Assembly: GCA_963575745.1 (NCBI GenBank)
Contig: CAUYUJ010012647.1
Span: forward strand, 125,361-189,360
Direction: 5' to 3'
DNA: 64,000 nucleotides
DNA from: Prorocentrum cordatum
Taxonomy: Eukaryota > Sar > Dinophyceae > Prorocentrales > Prorocentraceae
Notes under the pieces: generated by a model
Told to the model about the DNA's origin: nothing
The model's input: the letters and a program-made list of their open reading frames with translations, nothing else
Database searches by the model: none
Made by a program: the position numbers and the translations under genes
In this document: piece after piece, positions 52,851-61,812 of the stretch
Layout of the letters: every line of letters starts with the position of its first letter
Position numbering within the stretch: position 1 is the stretch's first letter

Positions 52851-54106
52851 TCGCCCACGAGAGCCCCAAGACAGCCCATAATGGGCCCAAGAGGCCCCCC
52901 AAGGGCTCCCAGCACAGACCCAAAAGAGCCATGGGAGGTCCCCGGAAGTGCCTAAGATGGGTCCAAAGGGGGCTCCAGCGGGCCCAAGCTCCCCAAGACG
53001 GCCCAAGAAGGCCCCAGGACGGCCCATGAAGGCGCCAAAGCGGCCCATGAGGGCCCCGAAAACCCCCCCACGATGTTTCCGAATGCCAACATTCATTGAT
53101 TTTGCTCCCATGACATTTCACATTGTGACCCAGTCGTTGAGGGTCTCGTGGCATGCAGCGAAGATGCCCGAGGATGCCCCGTACGAGTCGCATATGCATG
53201 TTCATACCCTTACACACATAAATTTATGTGTACATATTACGCTGTTTACACACATGCAACAATGTCAGTAAATTGTATACACTTAAACAGATATACGGAA
53301 CGTGCATGCACGTGCGCGTGTATACATGCATGCGCGCATGTACGCACGCACGCATCCCGCTTGCGTGCAGAACTCAAAGGACCAAGGTGCATGGCGCGCA
53401 TCGCCAATGCAGTCTTGTATATTCCTCTTCCTATATTTTTATAAGCCCGGGCGGGGGGAAAACCCGTCACCCCCCCCCCCAAAACCGGACTCCCGGGACC
53501 TGGGGCTTTGGGGCCCTCTGGACGGGCTTTGAAGCGGCCACCGGGCCTCGCAAGGCGTTTTGCCAAGCCTTCCCAGCACACTTAGGGCGATCAGGGGGGT
53601 CATCGGAGACGTCCCAGAGACCCCCAAGACAGCACAAGAGCGCTCCAAGAGTGACCGACGTGACCTCAAGATGGCCCAAGAGGCCTCCAGGACGGCCCCA
53701 AAGAGGCCTCCAAGAGCACTCCCAAGAAGGCCCCCCGAGGCAAAAATCATTGATTTTCTGTGGGTTTTCGGTGAATTATGGGGTTCTCCTCTTTTCGGCT
53801 TCCCGACGCTCCAAGACGGCGGCCTTCTGGGCGTCCGAAGCCGCTTGGGAGGTTCCCAAATCGCCCCACAACCATCCGAAAAATCTTCCAGGCAGTCCAA
53901 GAAAGCCCCAAAACGGCACAACACGGGTCCAAGATGGCCCTCAGAGAGCCCCATGGCGGCCCAAGATGGCCCAAAGACACCCTCCGAAGAATTCCAAATC
54001 GTGATTCGGTCGTTCAGGGAGACGGCGGTTGGAGGCAAGGTGGCCCGAGGAAACCCCGGGAGGCCCCCAGAATACGCCCAGGAGGCCTCCAGAAGGCCTT
54101 AAGAAA
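52851..54106 (+). repeat. Tandem duplication unit 1 (1256 bp)
   Basis: Starts TCGCCCACGAGAGCCCCAAG and ends GGCCTTAAGAAA. Contains E-type repeat, a GC-poorer block (53090-53440) with TACACACATAAATTTATGTG and GTGCATGCACGTGCGCG, and a second E-type start (TATTCCTCTTCCTATATTTT). Unit 2 is nearly identical. Confidence 0.95.
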
Positions 54107-55361
54107 TCGCCCACGAGAGCCCCAAGACAGCCCATAATGGGCCCAAGAGGCCCCCCAAGGGCTCCCAGCACAGACCCAAAAGGGCCATGGGAGGTCCCCG
54201 GAAGTGCCTAAGATGGGTCCAAAGGGGGCTCCAGCGGGCCCAAGCTCCCCAAGACGGCCCAAGAAGGCCCCAGGACGGCCCATGAAGGCGCCAAAGCGGC
54301 CCACGAGGGCCCCGAAAACACCCCCACGATGTTTCCGAATGCCAACATTCATTGATTTTGCTCCCATGACATTTCACATTGTGACCCAGTCGTTGAGGGT
54401 CTCGTGGCATGCAGCGAAGATGCCCGAGGATGCCCCGTACGAGTCGCATATGCATGTTCATACCCTTACACACATAAATTTATGTGTACATGTTACGCTG
54501 TTTACACACATGCAACAATGTCAGTAAATTGTATACACTTAAACAGATATACGGAACGTGCATGCACGTGCGCGTGTATACATGCATGCGCGCATGTACG
54601 CACGCACGCATCCCGCTTGCGTGCAGAACTCAAAGGACCAAGGTGCATGGCGCGCATCGCCAATGCAGTCTTGTATATTCCTCTTCCTATATTTTTATAA
54701 GCCCGGGCGGGGGGAAAACCCGTCACCCCCCCCCCAAAACCGGACTCCCGGGACCTGGGGCTTTGGGGCCCTCTGGACGGGCTTTGAAGCGGCCACCGGG
54801 CCTCGCAAGGCGTTTTGCCAAGCCTTCCCAGCACATTTAGGGCGATCAGGGGGGTCATCGGAGACGTCCCAGAGACCCCCAAGACAGCACAAGAGCGCTC
54901 CAAGAGTGACCGACGTGACCTCAAGATGGCCCAAGAGGCCTCCAGGACGGCCCCAAAGAGGCCTCCAAGAGCACTCCCAAGAAGGCCCCCCGAGGCAAAA
55001 ATCATTGATTTTCTGTGGGTGTTCGGTGAATTATGGGGTTCTCCTCTTTTCGGCTTCCCGACGCTCCAAGACGGCGGTCTTTTGGGCGTCCGAAGCCGCT
55101 TGGGAGGTTCCCAAATCGCCCCACAACCATCCGAAAAATCTTCCAGGCAGTCCAAGAAAGCCCCAAAACGGCACAGCACGGGTCCAAGATGGCCCTCAGA
55201 GAGCCCCATGGCGGCCCAAGATGGCCCAAAGACACCCTCCGAAGAATTCCAAATCGTGATTCGGTCGTTCAGGGAGACGGCGGTTGGAGGCAGGGTGGCC
55301 CGAGGAAACCCCGGGAGGCCCCCAGAATACGCCCAGGAGGCCTCCAGAAGGCCTTAAGAAA
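54107..55361 (+). repeat. Tandem duplication unit 2 (1255 bp)
   Basis: Direct copy of 52851-54106 with few differences by eye, implying a recent event. Confidence 0.95.
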
Positions 55362-56018
55362 GCCCGAAACAACTTTTGTGAGGCCCCTAGAGGCTCTCCA
55401 AGGAGGAGCCTCCGCAACAAAGAGCTGAGGAGGATGGGGAGAATGCGCAGGGTATGGCGAAAATAAGGAACAATAACCATGGAGGAAAGATAACGAATAT
55501 CATCATTATAGCGGCGATGCCGGAAAAAGGCAACCAGGAGTTAAGACGGCGGTCTTCTGGGCGTCCGAAGCCGCTTGGGAGGTTCCCAAATCGCCCCACA
55601 ACCATCCGAAAAATCTTCCAGGCAGTCCAAGAAAGCCCCAAAACGGCACAACACGGGTCCAAGATGGCCCTCAGAGAGCCCCATGGCGGCCCAAGATGGC
55701 CCAAAGACACCCTCCGAAGAATTCCAAATCGTGATTCGGTCGTTCAGGGAGACGGCGGTTGGAGGCAGGGTGGCCCGAGGAAGCCCCCGGAGGCCCCCAG
55801 AATACGCCCAGGAGGCCTCCAGAAGGCCTTAAGAAAGCCCGAAACAACTTTTGTGAGGCCCCTAGAGGCTCTCCAAGGAGGAGCCTCCGCAAAAAAGAGC
55901 TGAGGAGGATGGGGAGAATGCGCAGGGTATGGCGAAAATAAGGAACAATAACCATGGAGGAAGGATAACGAATAACATCATTATAGCGGCGATGCCGGAA
56001 AAAGGCAACCAGGAGTTA
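55071..56018 (+). repeat. Two-copy 475-bp tandem duplication overlapping the 1255-bp duplication
   Basis: 55071-55545 and 55546-56018. The first copy begins inside unit 2 and continues past its end into GCCCGAAACAACTTTTGTGA...GGCAACCAGGAGTTA, so this duplication came after the 1255-bp one. Confidence 0.95.
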
Positions 56019-56101
56019 TCGCTAAATTGTCGGCTTGACCTTCCTGCCATTCCGCCTGCATACCAAACTTCAAGGACCAAGGTGCATGGCGCGAAGCGCC
56101 A

Positions 56102-56160
56102 CTGCAATCTTGTGTATATATGTATATATGTATATATATATATATATGTGTGTAAATGTA
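56102..56160. repeat. (TA)n/(TATG)n microsatellite
   Basis: TATATATGTATATATG and (TA)n, preceded by AAGGACCAAGGTGCATGGCG as at 53376 and 54632. Confidence 0.9.
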
Positions 56161-56394
56161 CGTATCCGTGCGGAGCACTGCAGCTAGGCAACCTGTTACA
56201 CAGCACAATCAGCCCAGGTCAGGCAAGCCGGTGCCCAAGTTTGAGGAGAAGAAGGCCTGCTCGAAGCCTGGGCAGCACGCCCCCTCCCCGCTTTCGAGGA
56301 GGGGGGCCCACACAGGCGGGGAGGGAGAGGCGGAGAGGGAGGAGCCCCGCCCCCCCACCCCTTCACAACCCCGGTCGAGCAGCACATTCTGGGG

Positions 56395-56835
56395 GAGTTG
56401 TGTCCCCCACAGGTGCGTAGGGGGAGCGGGCCGCCACCCCCCTCCTGGGCCGCGGGGCTCGCGACGTGACTGTGAAAGAAAAGCCCCCCCCTAGAGACAT
56501 GAAGATTTTTCACAACGCGCAGGAGGTCCTACAGTCGGCCCGATATGGATGCAATGGCCTTGGACGCCCATTACAACAAGCTTTTCGAGCGGGGCGCGGC
56601 CAAAGAAAGTGGCCAAGCCTGGATCGAGGAGGCCAAGGATGCAGGGGCACCCTTGGGAAGGCTGCCCATCCTCACTATGCGGGTTGACTGCACGCTGAGA
56701 CACGACGTACACGGAACGACGTCGCCACTGGGCCACGCTGCAACCTGCGCTCTTCTGCGGAGGGCCGTGCGAGATTCCGGGTGCGCCGCAGAGCGAACCC
56801 CACCGAAACGACTACGGAGGAGAGGAGGGAGAGGC
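56395..56835 (-). pseudogene. Decayed retrocopy-like locus with a weaker leader relic
   Basis: On the minus strand, CCGTAGTCGTTTCGG (from 56817) shares the derived TCG of the dehydrogenase leader relics; 12 of 21 positions match the canonical leader. Downstream the sequence is partly open in several frames but has no convincing full reading frame, and I cannot name the parent gene. A paralogue lacking the leader is at 38765-38900. The sequence GTTGTGTCCCCC at 56399 and 37857 extends the relationship across the D3 insertion. Confidence 0.4.
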
Positions 56836-56998
56836 TGAAGTGGCCCAGGGACACAAATAAATACACACATATCCCAAGATTCCCAAGATTTTCCCATGTG
56901 TCATTGATTTTCGTCGTCCCCCCACTTCTGATCTTTTCCCAGATCTTCCACGGGATCGACGGCACACTGCGTCTGTGTGTCTTTGTTTCCCCTCCTGA
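56836..56998 (+). mobile_element. Family B MITE, copy B8 (163 bp, duplication GAGGC)
   Basis: TGAAGTGGCCCAGGGACACA to GTTTCCCCTCCTGA, flanked by perfect GAGGC at 56831-56835 and 56999-57003. Confidence 0.93.
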
Positions 56999-57138
56999 GA
57001 GGCGGAGGAGTGCTCTCACGCAGCTCCTGGCCCCGCCCCTGGGCGCAGGGCCGCTCCACACAGGCCCCCGGCCGGCGCCCAGGGGCCCGTCCTGCTCTCC
57101 TGCCGGGAGGGCCCAGGACCGAGTCGATCAGTGGAATC

Positions 57139-57530
57139 TGGAGGGGCCCAGGGACACACAACAGAAATAGATAGTGAGCGTTTTTTTATTCGCCGTTTCG
57201 ACGTTGGGCGGAGGGGGGGGGGAGGGGGAGGGTCTAGATCCAGACCTCTGCTTAATGCTACTGTCTGCGACAGTGCGTCCATTGGCGGGAGGCTCCACCT
57301 GCTCGAGTCAGGCGTCCAAAACAGCCAAGACCTACTCCACGGGGCTGGAGGGGGGTGGTGCGAGGGCCCGCGCCGATCGGCAAAATAATGAATAAAAACA
57401 AATCACCATTCTAGAGTTCCCCATACTGTTGCAGTATTTTCTGGACGTTCGTCTTCCCCTCCGCTCCCCGTAGTGCCTCATAGTTTCCTGGGTATCGACG
57501 TTTATTTGCGTCTGTGTGTTTTGCCTCCTG
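57139..57530 (+). mobile_element. Family B MITE, copy B9, split by element L2
   Basis: TGGAGGGGCCCAGGGACACA at the left, then L2, then the B 3' part TTCCCCATACTG...GTATCGACGTTTATTTGCG...TTGCCTCCTG. Confidence 0.8.
57175..57405 (+). mobile_element. Family L element, copy L2, nested in B9 (about 231 bp)
   Basis: GAGCGTTTTTTTATTCGCCG at the left and AATGAATAAAAACAAATCAC at the right are imperfect inverted ends. Interior CTCTGCTTAATGCTACTGTC and GAGGGCCCGCGCCGATCGG as in L1. Confidence 0.8.
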
Positions 57531-57566
57531 CTGATGTCACCCAGAATCGAATCGATAAGTCGAATC

Positions 57567-57723
57567 TGAAGGGCCCAGGGATACACCACTAAGTAGACAC
57601 TCATCCCAGGATTCCCCATCTGTTCAATATTATCAGGATGTTCGTCTTCCCCTCAACTTCCAATATCTTCAACATGTCCTGGGAAGCGACGTTTCGCTGT
57701 GTCTGTGTTTTTTTCACCCCTGA
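57567..57723 (+). mobile_element. Family B MITE, copy B10 (157 bp)
   Basis: TGAAGGGCCCAGGGATACAC to TTTTTTTCACCCCTGA, flanked by GAATC and GAACC (4 of 5). Confidence 0.88.
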
Positions 57724-57724
57724 G

Positions 57725-58050
57725 AACCGGCGACTGATACGGATCGTGCTAAGACCAGCAAGATCCGCCAGCATCGACTCGGGAAGTCGCACCGAAACGA
57801 GACGCGCGTCGGATCCGCCTGCGTCGGCACGGAGCCGAGATCGAATCGGCTCGGCCGCGTCAGGCTGCACAGCAGCGCCGCGCAGGCGTCGCGCCGCACC
57901 GGATCGGCGGGACGTCGGGATCGGATCGGATCGGGCCGACCAGATCGAAGTCGAACCGCACCGAGCGGCTCGGAAAAAACCCGGGCAGGAGTCCGAGGTG
58001 GACTCTGCCCGCTTCTGGTGGACGCACAAGGGGCTCTAGCGTAGACGTCG
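57725..58050. other. No gene; GATCGG-rich sequence
   Basis: Many CGGATC, GATCGG and TCGGC words with weak periodicity. Nothing else is recognisable. Confidence 0.4.
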
Positions 58051-58052
58051 GG

Positions 58053-58195
58053 CAACTGTATTGCAGGTGTCTTGCATCAGAAGTGTGCCTTGCATTGTAT
58101 TGCAACGAATGTACTGCCCGCAAAACACTGGCAACACATGTGCGCCTCAGAGTGCATTGCACGCTCTGAATCGATTGCACCTCTTGCACCAGATC
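58053..58195 (+). repeat. Element N2: ATTGCA-rich dispersed repeat
   Basis: GGCAACTGTATTGCAGGTGT, TTGCATTGTATTGCAACGAA, TGGCAACACATGTGCGCC and GTGCATTGCACGC parallel N1 at 20195. Confidence 0.65.
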
Positions 58196-58390
58196 CAGTA
58201 CACCACCCCCTTTCGTAACTAATTAGCTGGACCCCCATTTGTGTCGACCAACTGGAGCAACCGTGGGTGGTCCCGCCCAAAACGCAGGCGTCCCGAAACC
58301 CTCACATGACAAAAAGCACTCCTACGACACCAGCAGAGCAAAATGAAGAACGTACTTTAACACACACACACACACACACGCACATGATTA

Positions 58391-58582
58391 GCAGAGGAAA
58401 AACTGCATAAACATACAATTTTGGCGCTCCGCCGGATTTCTTGGATCTGCGCTGGATCCCCCTCCTTGGCGCGCGGAGCGCGCCAGGGGCGGCGCCGGAG
58501 GCGCCGTCGGGGGGAGCCAGCGCGAAGCCAAAAAATCCGCGCGGAGCGCCATCAGTTTGTTTGTGGCGTTTTTTCTTCTTCG
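58391..58582 (+). mobile_element. Family A foldback, copy A6 (192 bp)
   Basis: AGAGGAAAAACTGCATAAAC...TTTTGGCGCTCCGCCGG at the left; GCCAAAAAATCCGCGCGGAG...GTTTGTTTGTGGC...TTCTTCTTCG at the right, around the GGGGCGGCGCCGGAGGCGCC core. A (CA)n run precedes it at 58360-58382. Confidence 0.8.
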
Positions 58583-58799
58583 AACAAGCCACACATCCAG
58601 ACGATACAGTCGGGGTGGATTGACGAGGACACGCGACAGGACACAAGACTCTTCCGAGGGCCACATTGCCAAATGAATGTGGAAGCATGGGTCGCGAGGC
58701 ACAGGACACAAGGGCACCCCTGATTTGGCAGGGTCGACCTCCTAATCAGCCTCGACTGTAAGAGCTTTTCCGACACGGGCCGTCGTGTCGGGGATCTTC

Positions 58800-59000
58800 T
58801 GACCCGGGTCAATCCAGACCCGGGTCAGTCAGGACTTGCAGGATCCTGCAAGATCCTGCACCCAAACCCGGGTCCATGCGAGGGATCCTGCAGGATCCTG
58901 CAGGATCTCCTGCACCCAAGCCCGGGCCAATGCGACCCTGGCCCCGCCGCAGGATCCTGCAAGGTCGGGCGCCCTGGCTGACCCCCGTTGGCACTGACCC
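58800..59000 (+). repeat. Element O2: GGATCCTGCAGGATCC palindrome cluster
   Basis: GACCCGGGTCAATCCAGACC, GGACTTGCAGGATCCTGCAA and GGATCCTGCAGGATCCTGCA overlap as self-complementary words, ending GGCTGACCCCCGTTGGCA as in O1 (18690). Confidence 0.7.
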
Positions 59001-59165
59001 CCGCCTCGAGGCTCCCGCTCGGTGGCCGGCGCCGCCGCCGCCGGCCCCCGCCGGGCGGGCCTCGAAGCCGCGGGAGGGGCGCCGGGGCTGGTGCCGGCTC
59101 ACCGCCTCCCGCAGCGCCACGACCTGCGCCTCGGGCGCGCGCGCGCGAGGCCCGTCGGGCTCTAC

Positions 59166-59340
59166 TTGGCGGCGTGCTAAGGGGGGGTAGGGGGAGGGGG
59201 GGAGGCTTCTTAGAAGCACCCCTGCTTCTTAGGAGGCGCGGGCCTTGTCGTCTACAGATGTCAGGCCGGCGCCTTGTAAGAAGCAGCCTCCTTCTAAGAA
59301 GCCTTCCCCCCTCCCCCTACCCCCCTCTGCGCGCCGCCAA
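59166..59340. mobile_element. Family P foldback, copy P1 (175 bp, duplication TCTAC)
   Basis: TTGGCGGCGTGCTAAGGGGG at the left and CCCCCTCTGCGCGCCGCCAA at the right, flanked by perfect TCTAC at 59161-59165 and 59341-59345. Arms of about 60 bp contain CTTCTTAGAAG. Confidence 0.93.
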
Positions 59341-59732
59341 TCTACGTCGTCGGGACTTCGGGTGCGGCAGCTGGGCGCCCAGCAGCCGGGGAGCAAGAGG
59401 CCCAAGCCTCCGAGGAGGTGTTCAAAGACGGGTGCGGGAGGCAAGCCTGCGCCTGCCTCGGGGAGGGGGCGAGTCCTCTGCGGCCGTGCACTGAAAGCTC
59501 ATGCCGGCGGGCGCTCGAGAACAGGGGGGGGTCGATGATGGCAGGGAAGTTGTCTTCAATGAAAAAGGCACTGAACGGCCTGGAGTGCCATCGCAGGCCC
59601 CAGAGTTGGGTTCCCTTTGATTGTTTTAACACTTGGATGGCCAAATTAGGCCTGTGTGCGCAAGACGGGCATGTGGGATCATTGGGAGCGGTCAGAAGTG
59701 CACGCTGGCATCCTATATGCTACTGCTTTTGA

Positions 59733-60115
59733 GCATGCCTATACGACTTTAGAGTGGTCGTTTGGGGTATGGTCGTCTCGGGCATGCCTAAGCGAGTTTA
59801 GAATAGTTTTCGGTTGGGCATGCCCCCCTACAGGCGGATTCAGGGCGACACATAAAAAAACGATTAACAACATACCAATACAAAGATCAAACATCATATA
59901 TATAATAAAAAAATCGTTCCCAGACTATGTTTGACTATTGTGTGAATATTCCTCCTGTAGAGGGACGTGCCCGACTTAAGAGTAGTTGCGTCTACCAGAG
60001 AATCCAAGGGAGTTTAGAGCATGCCTGTACGACTTTAGAAAGGTCGTCTGGGGTATGGTCGTCTCGGGCATGCCCAAGCAAGTGTAGAGTAGTTGTGTCT
60101 ACAGGAGAATCCACA
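59733..60115 (+). repeat. Two-unit duplication, one unit filled by K1
   Basis: GAGCATGCCTATACGACTTT...GGTATGGTCGTCTCGGGCAT...GCGAGTTTAGAATAGTT (59733-59808) recurs at 60019-60093 without the K insertion, where GTAGAGTAGTTGTGTCTAC is continuous. 59345-59730 shows no gene. Confidence 0.85.
59809..59979 (+). mobile_element. Family K MITE, copy K1 (171 bp, 8-bp target duplication)
   Basis: TTCGGTTGGGCATGCCCCCC...TACAGGCGGATT at the left is inverted as ATTCCTCCTGTAGAGGGACG...TGCCCGACTTAA at the right. Flanks GAATAGTT (59801-59808) and GAGTAGTT (59980-59987). The empty site is at about 60087. A-rich interior. Confidence 0.9.
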
Positions 60116-60240
60116 TGAACCCACTCCCAGACATTTCGAGCCCTCTGCCCCAGTAGAACTCCCGAGACCGCCAGCAGCCGCTCAACAGACCCCCAGGATG
60201 CTCCACAGGCCCCCAGGAGGGTCCAACAGATGCCCCAGTG

Positions 60241-60406
60241 TTAGGTCGGGCATGTCTCCGTACAGGCGGATCTGGGACGAAACACTAAACATAGGCAAAA
60301 AAAAAACTATCCCAAACAACATAAAAAAACATGCTCGAAACATCCTCCCCATAGATTGTTGGATTATGTTTGCATATCCCCCGGTAGAGGGACGTGCCCG
60401 ACTTCA
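60241..60406 (+). mobile_element. Family K MITE, copy K2 (166 bp)
   Basis: TTAGGTCGGGCATGTCTCCG to GGTAGAGGGACGTGCCCGAC...TTCA, flanked by CCCCAGTG (60233-60240) and CCCCAGGG (60407-60414), 7 of 8. Confidence 0.88.
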
Positions 60407-60510
60407 CCCCAGGGGGCCCCCCAGACGGTCCCCGAGGGGCAGCAGGCTTCGCCCGTGGACCTCGCTGCTCCTCTTGGGGTCGGCGGAGTGGCGTGCCCGC
60501 AGGAGCTCTA

Positions 60511-60686
60511 CAATCGGGGCGCTGACCTCAGGAACCCCAAATAAGGAGCGAGGCCCTTTTTTCCCATGAGTTCAACCTCGATTTCCCGTGGAACACCTCA
60601 GGAAAGCCCGAGGCAAACTTTGAAACATTCAGAGAACACCGAGCCCCTCCCGAACGAAAAGGGTTCCTTCTTCAGGGCCCCGCCTG
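60511..60686 (+). mobile_element. Family I MITE, copy I3 (176 bp, TA duplication)
   Basis: CAATCGGGGCGCTGACCTCA to CAGGGCCCCGCCTG, with TA at 60509-60510 and 60687-60688. It borders the truncated left end of C7. Confidence 0.85.
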
Positions 60687-60688
60687 TA

Positions 60689-61064
60689 CCGCAAGAAGCC
60701 TTCCACAAGAGACCAAACCCTCGGAGGCCTAGAGGTTGACGCCAACACCGATATCGGCGGCGTGCCTCCACCGAGGGAAGATGATCCCGATCTCGGTGAT
60801 GGTTGTAATATGTGGGCTTCCTAGGTGGCCGAAAGATTACCAGCAACACCGAAATCGAGGATCAGATTCCCCCTGTGGAGGCAAACCCCCTGTGCTGGTG
60901 TTGGTGGGTGCCCATTCCCAACCCTCCCAAACCCTGGAACCCCAGGATGTACATCGATGCTTGGCATGGGGACGTCACGCACTCCAAGGCAAAACCGTCG
61001 AAGCCCGAGAAGCCCAGGGTACCCTGGAGGCAAGCAGGGTGTTTCGTGGCATGGGTTTCCACCG
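60689..61064 (+). mobile_element. Family C MITE, copy C7, interrupted by element X
   Basis: CCGCAAGAAGCCTTCCACAA...GAGACCAAACCCT, then X, then CCAAACCCTGGAACCCCAGG...CACCGG. The left terminal 15 bp are missing where I3 lies. Confidence 0.8.
60722..60926. mobile_element. Element X, 205 bp, nested in C7 (9-bp duplication CCAAACCCT)
   Basis: Flanked by CCAAACCCT at 60713-60721 and 60927-60935; removing it restores the C consensus. Subterminal CCAACACC at the left (60740) is inverted as GGTGTTGG (60898). A 9-bp duplication is typical of Mutator-like insertion (inference). No other copy in the window. Confidence 0.8.
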
Positions 61065-61107
61065 GAAGCCACCTGAATCAACGGGAACCCCACCCCAGGG
61101 GTGCAGG

Positions 61108-61322
61108 AGAGTGAGAGAGAGAGAGAGAGAAAGACAATGAGAGAGAGGCGGGCACCTGGGTACCGAGAGAGGAAGGGGCACGAGCAGCAACAACGGGCGA
61201 TGTAGGCAACCGGCATGGGGGGAAGGGGCATTGAAGAGAGTCGGGGGAAGAGCAGGGAAGCAGAAAATGGATGGAATAATGGAGGACACGAGAGGAAGAG
61301 AAGAGAGAGAGAGAGAGGACAA
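61108..61322. repeat. (GA)n runs at 61108-61135 and 61296-61320
   Basis: Two GAGAGA runs; the sequence between is purine-rich without a gene. Confidence 0.85.
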
Positions 61323-61386
61323 CAAGAAAACCGGCCAAGGAAGACAAGATGCAGTTAGCGGCGGCGCAAGCGAGATGGGGCAAGAT

Positions 61387-61548
61387 TTAGGGTGGGCCTG
61401 TCCCACCTACAGGCGGATTTTGGACGAAAACCAAAACATATACCACACATGCTGAAAAGCAGTCACACAATAACAGAAGAATCGTCCCCAAACTATTTTC
61501 ACTACCATCTTTAAGTCTTCCTCCTGTGGGGGGACACGCTCGACTCCA
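61387..61548 (+). mobile_element. Family K MITE, copy K3 (162 bp)
   Basis: TTAGGGTGGGCCTGTCCCAC...CTACAGGCGGATTTTGG to TCCTCCTGTGGGGGGACACG...CTCGACTCCA, flanked by GGCAAGAT (61379-61386) and AGCAAGAT (61549-61556). Confidence 0.88.
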
Positions 61549-61684
61549 AGCAAGATGGAGGGTGGGGCGGAATTCGGTGCCGGGGAATTGGCGGAGAGCG
61601 CGGAGGAGCGCAGGGGCGCCGGAGCAGCAAGGGGGGCCAAGAAAGATGGGGCGGTAGGACGAGGAAGGATTGCCGGCAGGGCTC

Positions 61685-61812
61685 GACCTAAACAGTGTTC
61701 TTCGTTCTCGTGTTGTTTTCGTGCTCCCTCGCTTTGCCTCAAATCCGCCTCCGCTGCAAAACGACATCGAAACGAAAACGGCCCACGAAACCGGCAAAAC
61801 ACTGTTCAGGTC
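61685..61812. mobile_element. Short MITE-like element U (about 128 bp)
   Basis: GACCTAAACAGTGTTCT at the left is inverted as AACACTGTTCAGGTCC at the right. Single copy, no clear flanking duplication. Confidence 0.6.

Noticed and set aside
51410-53029. A 539-codon Pro/Lys/Arg-rich frame over the E array
   Set aside because: The degenerate CCCAAGAGG repeat is stop-poor in all frames. The Trp/Leu/Gly-rich antisense frames are equally long.
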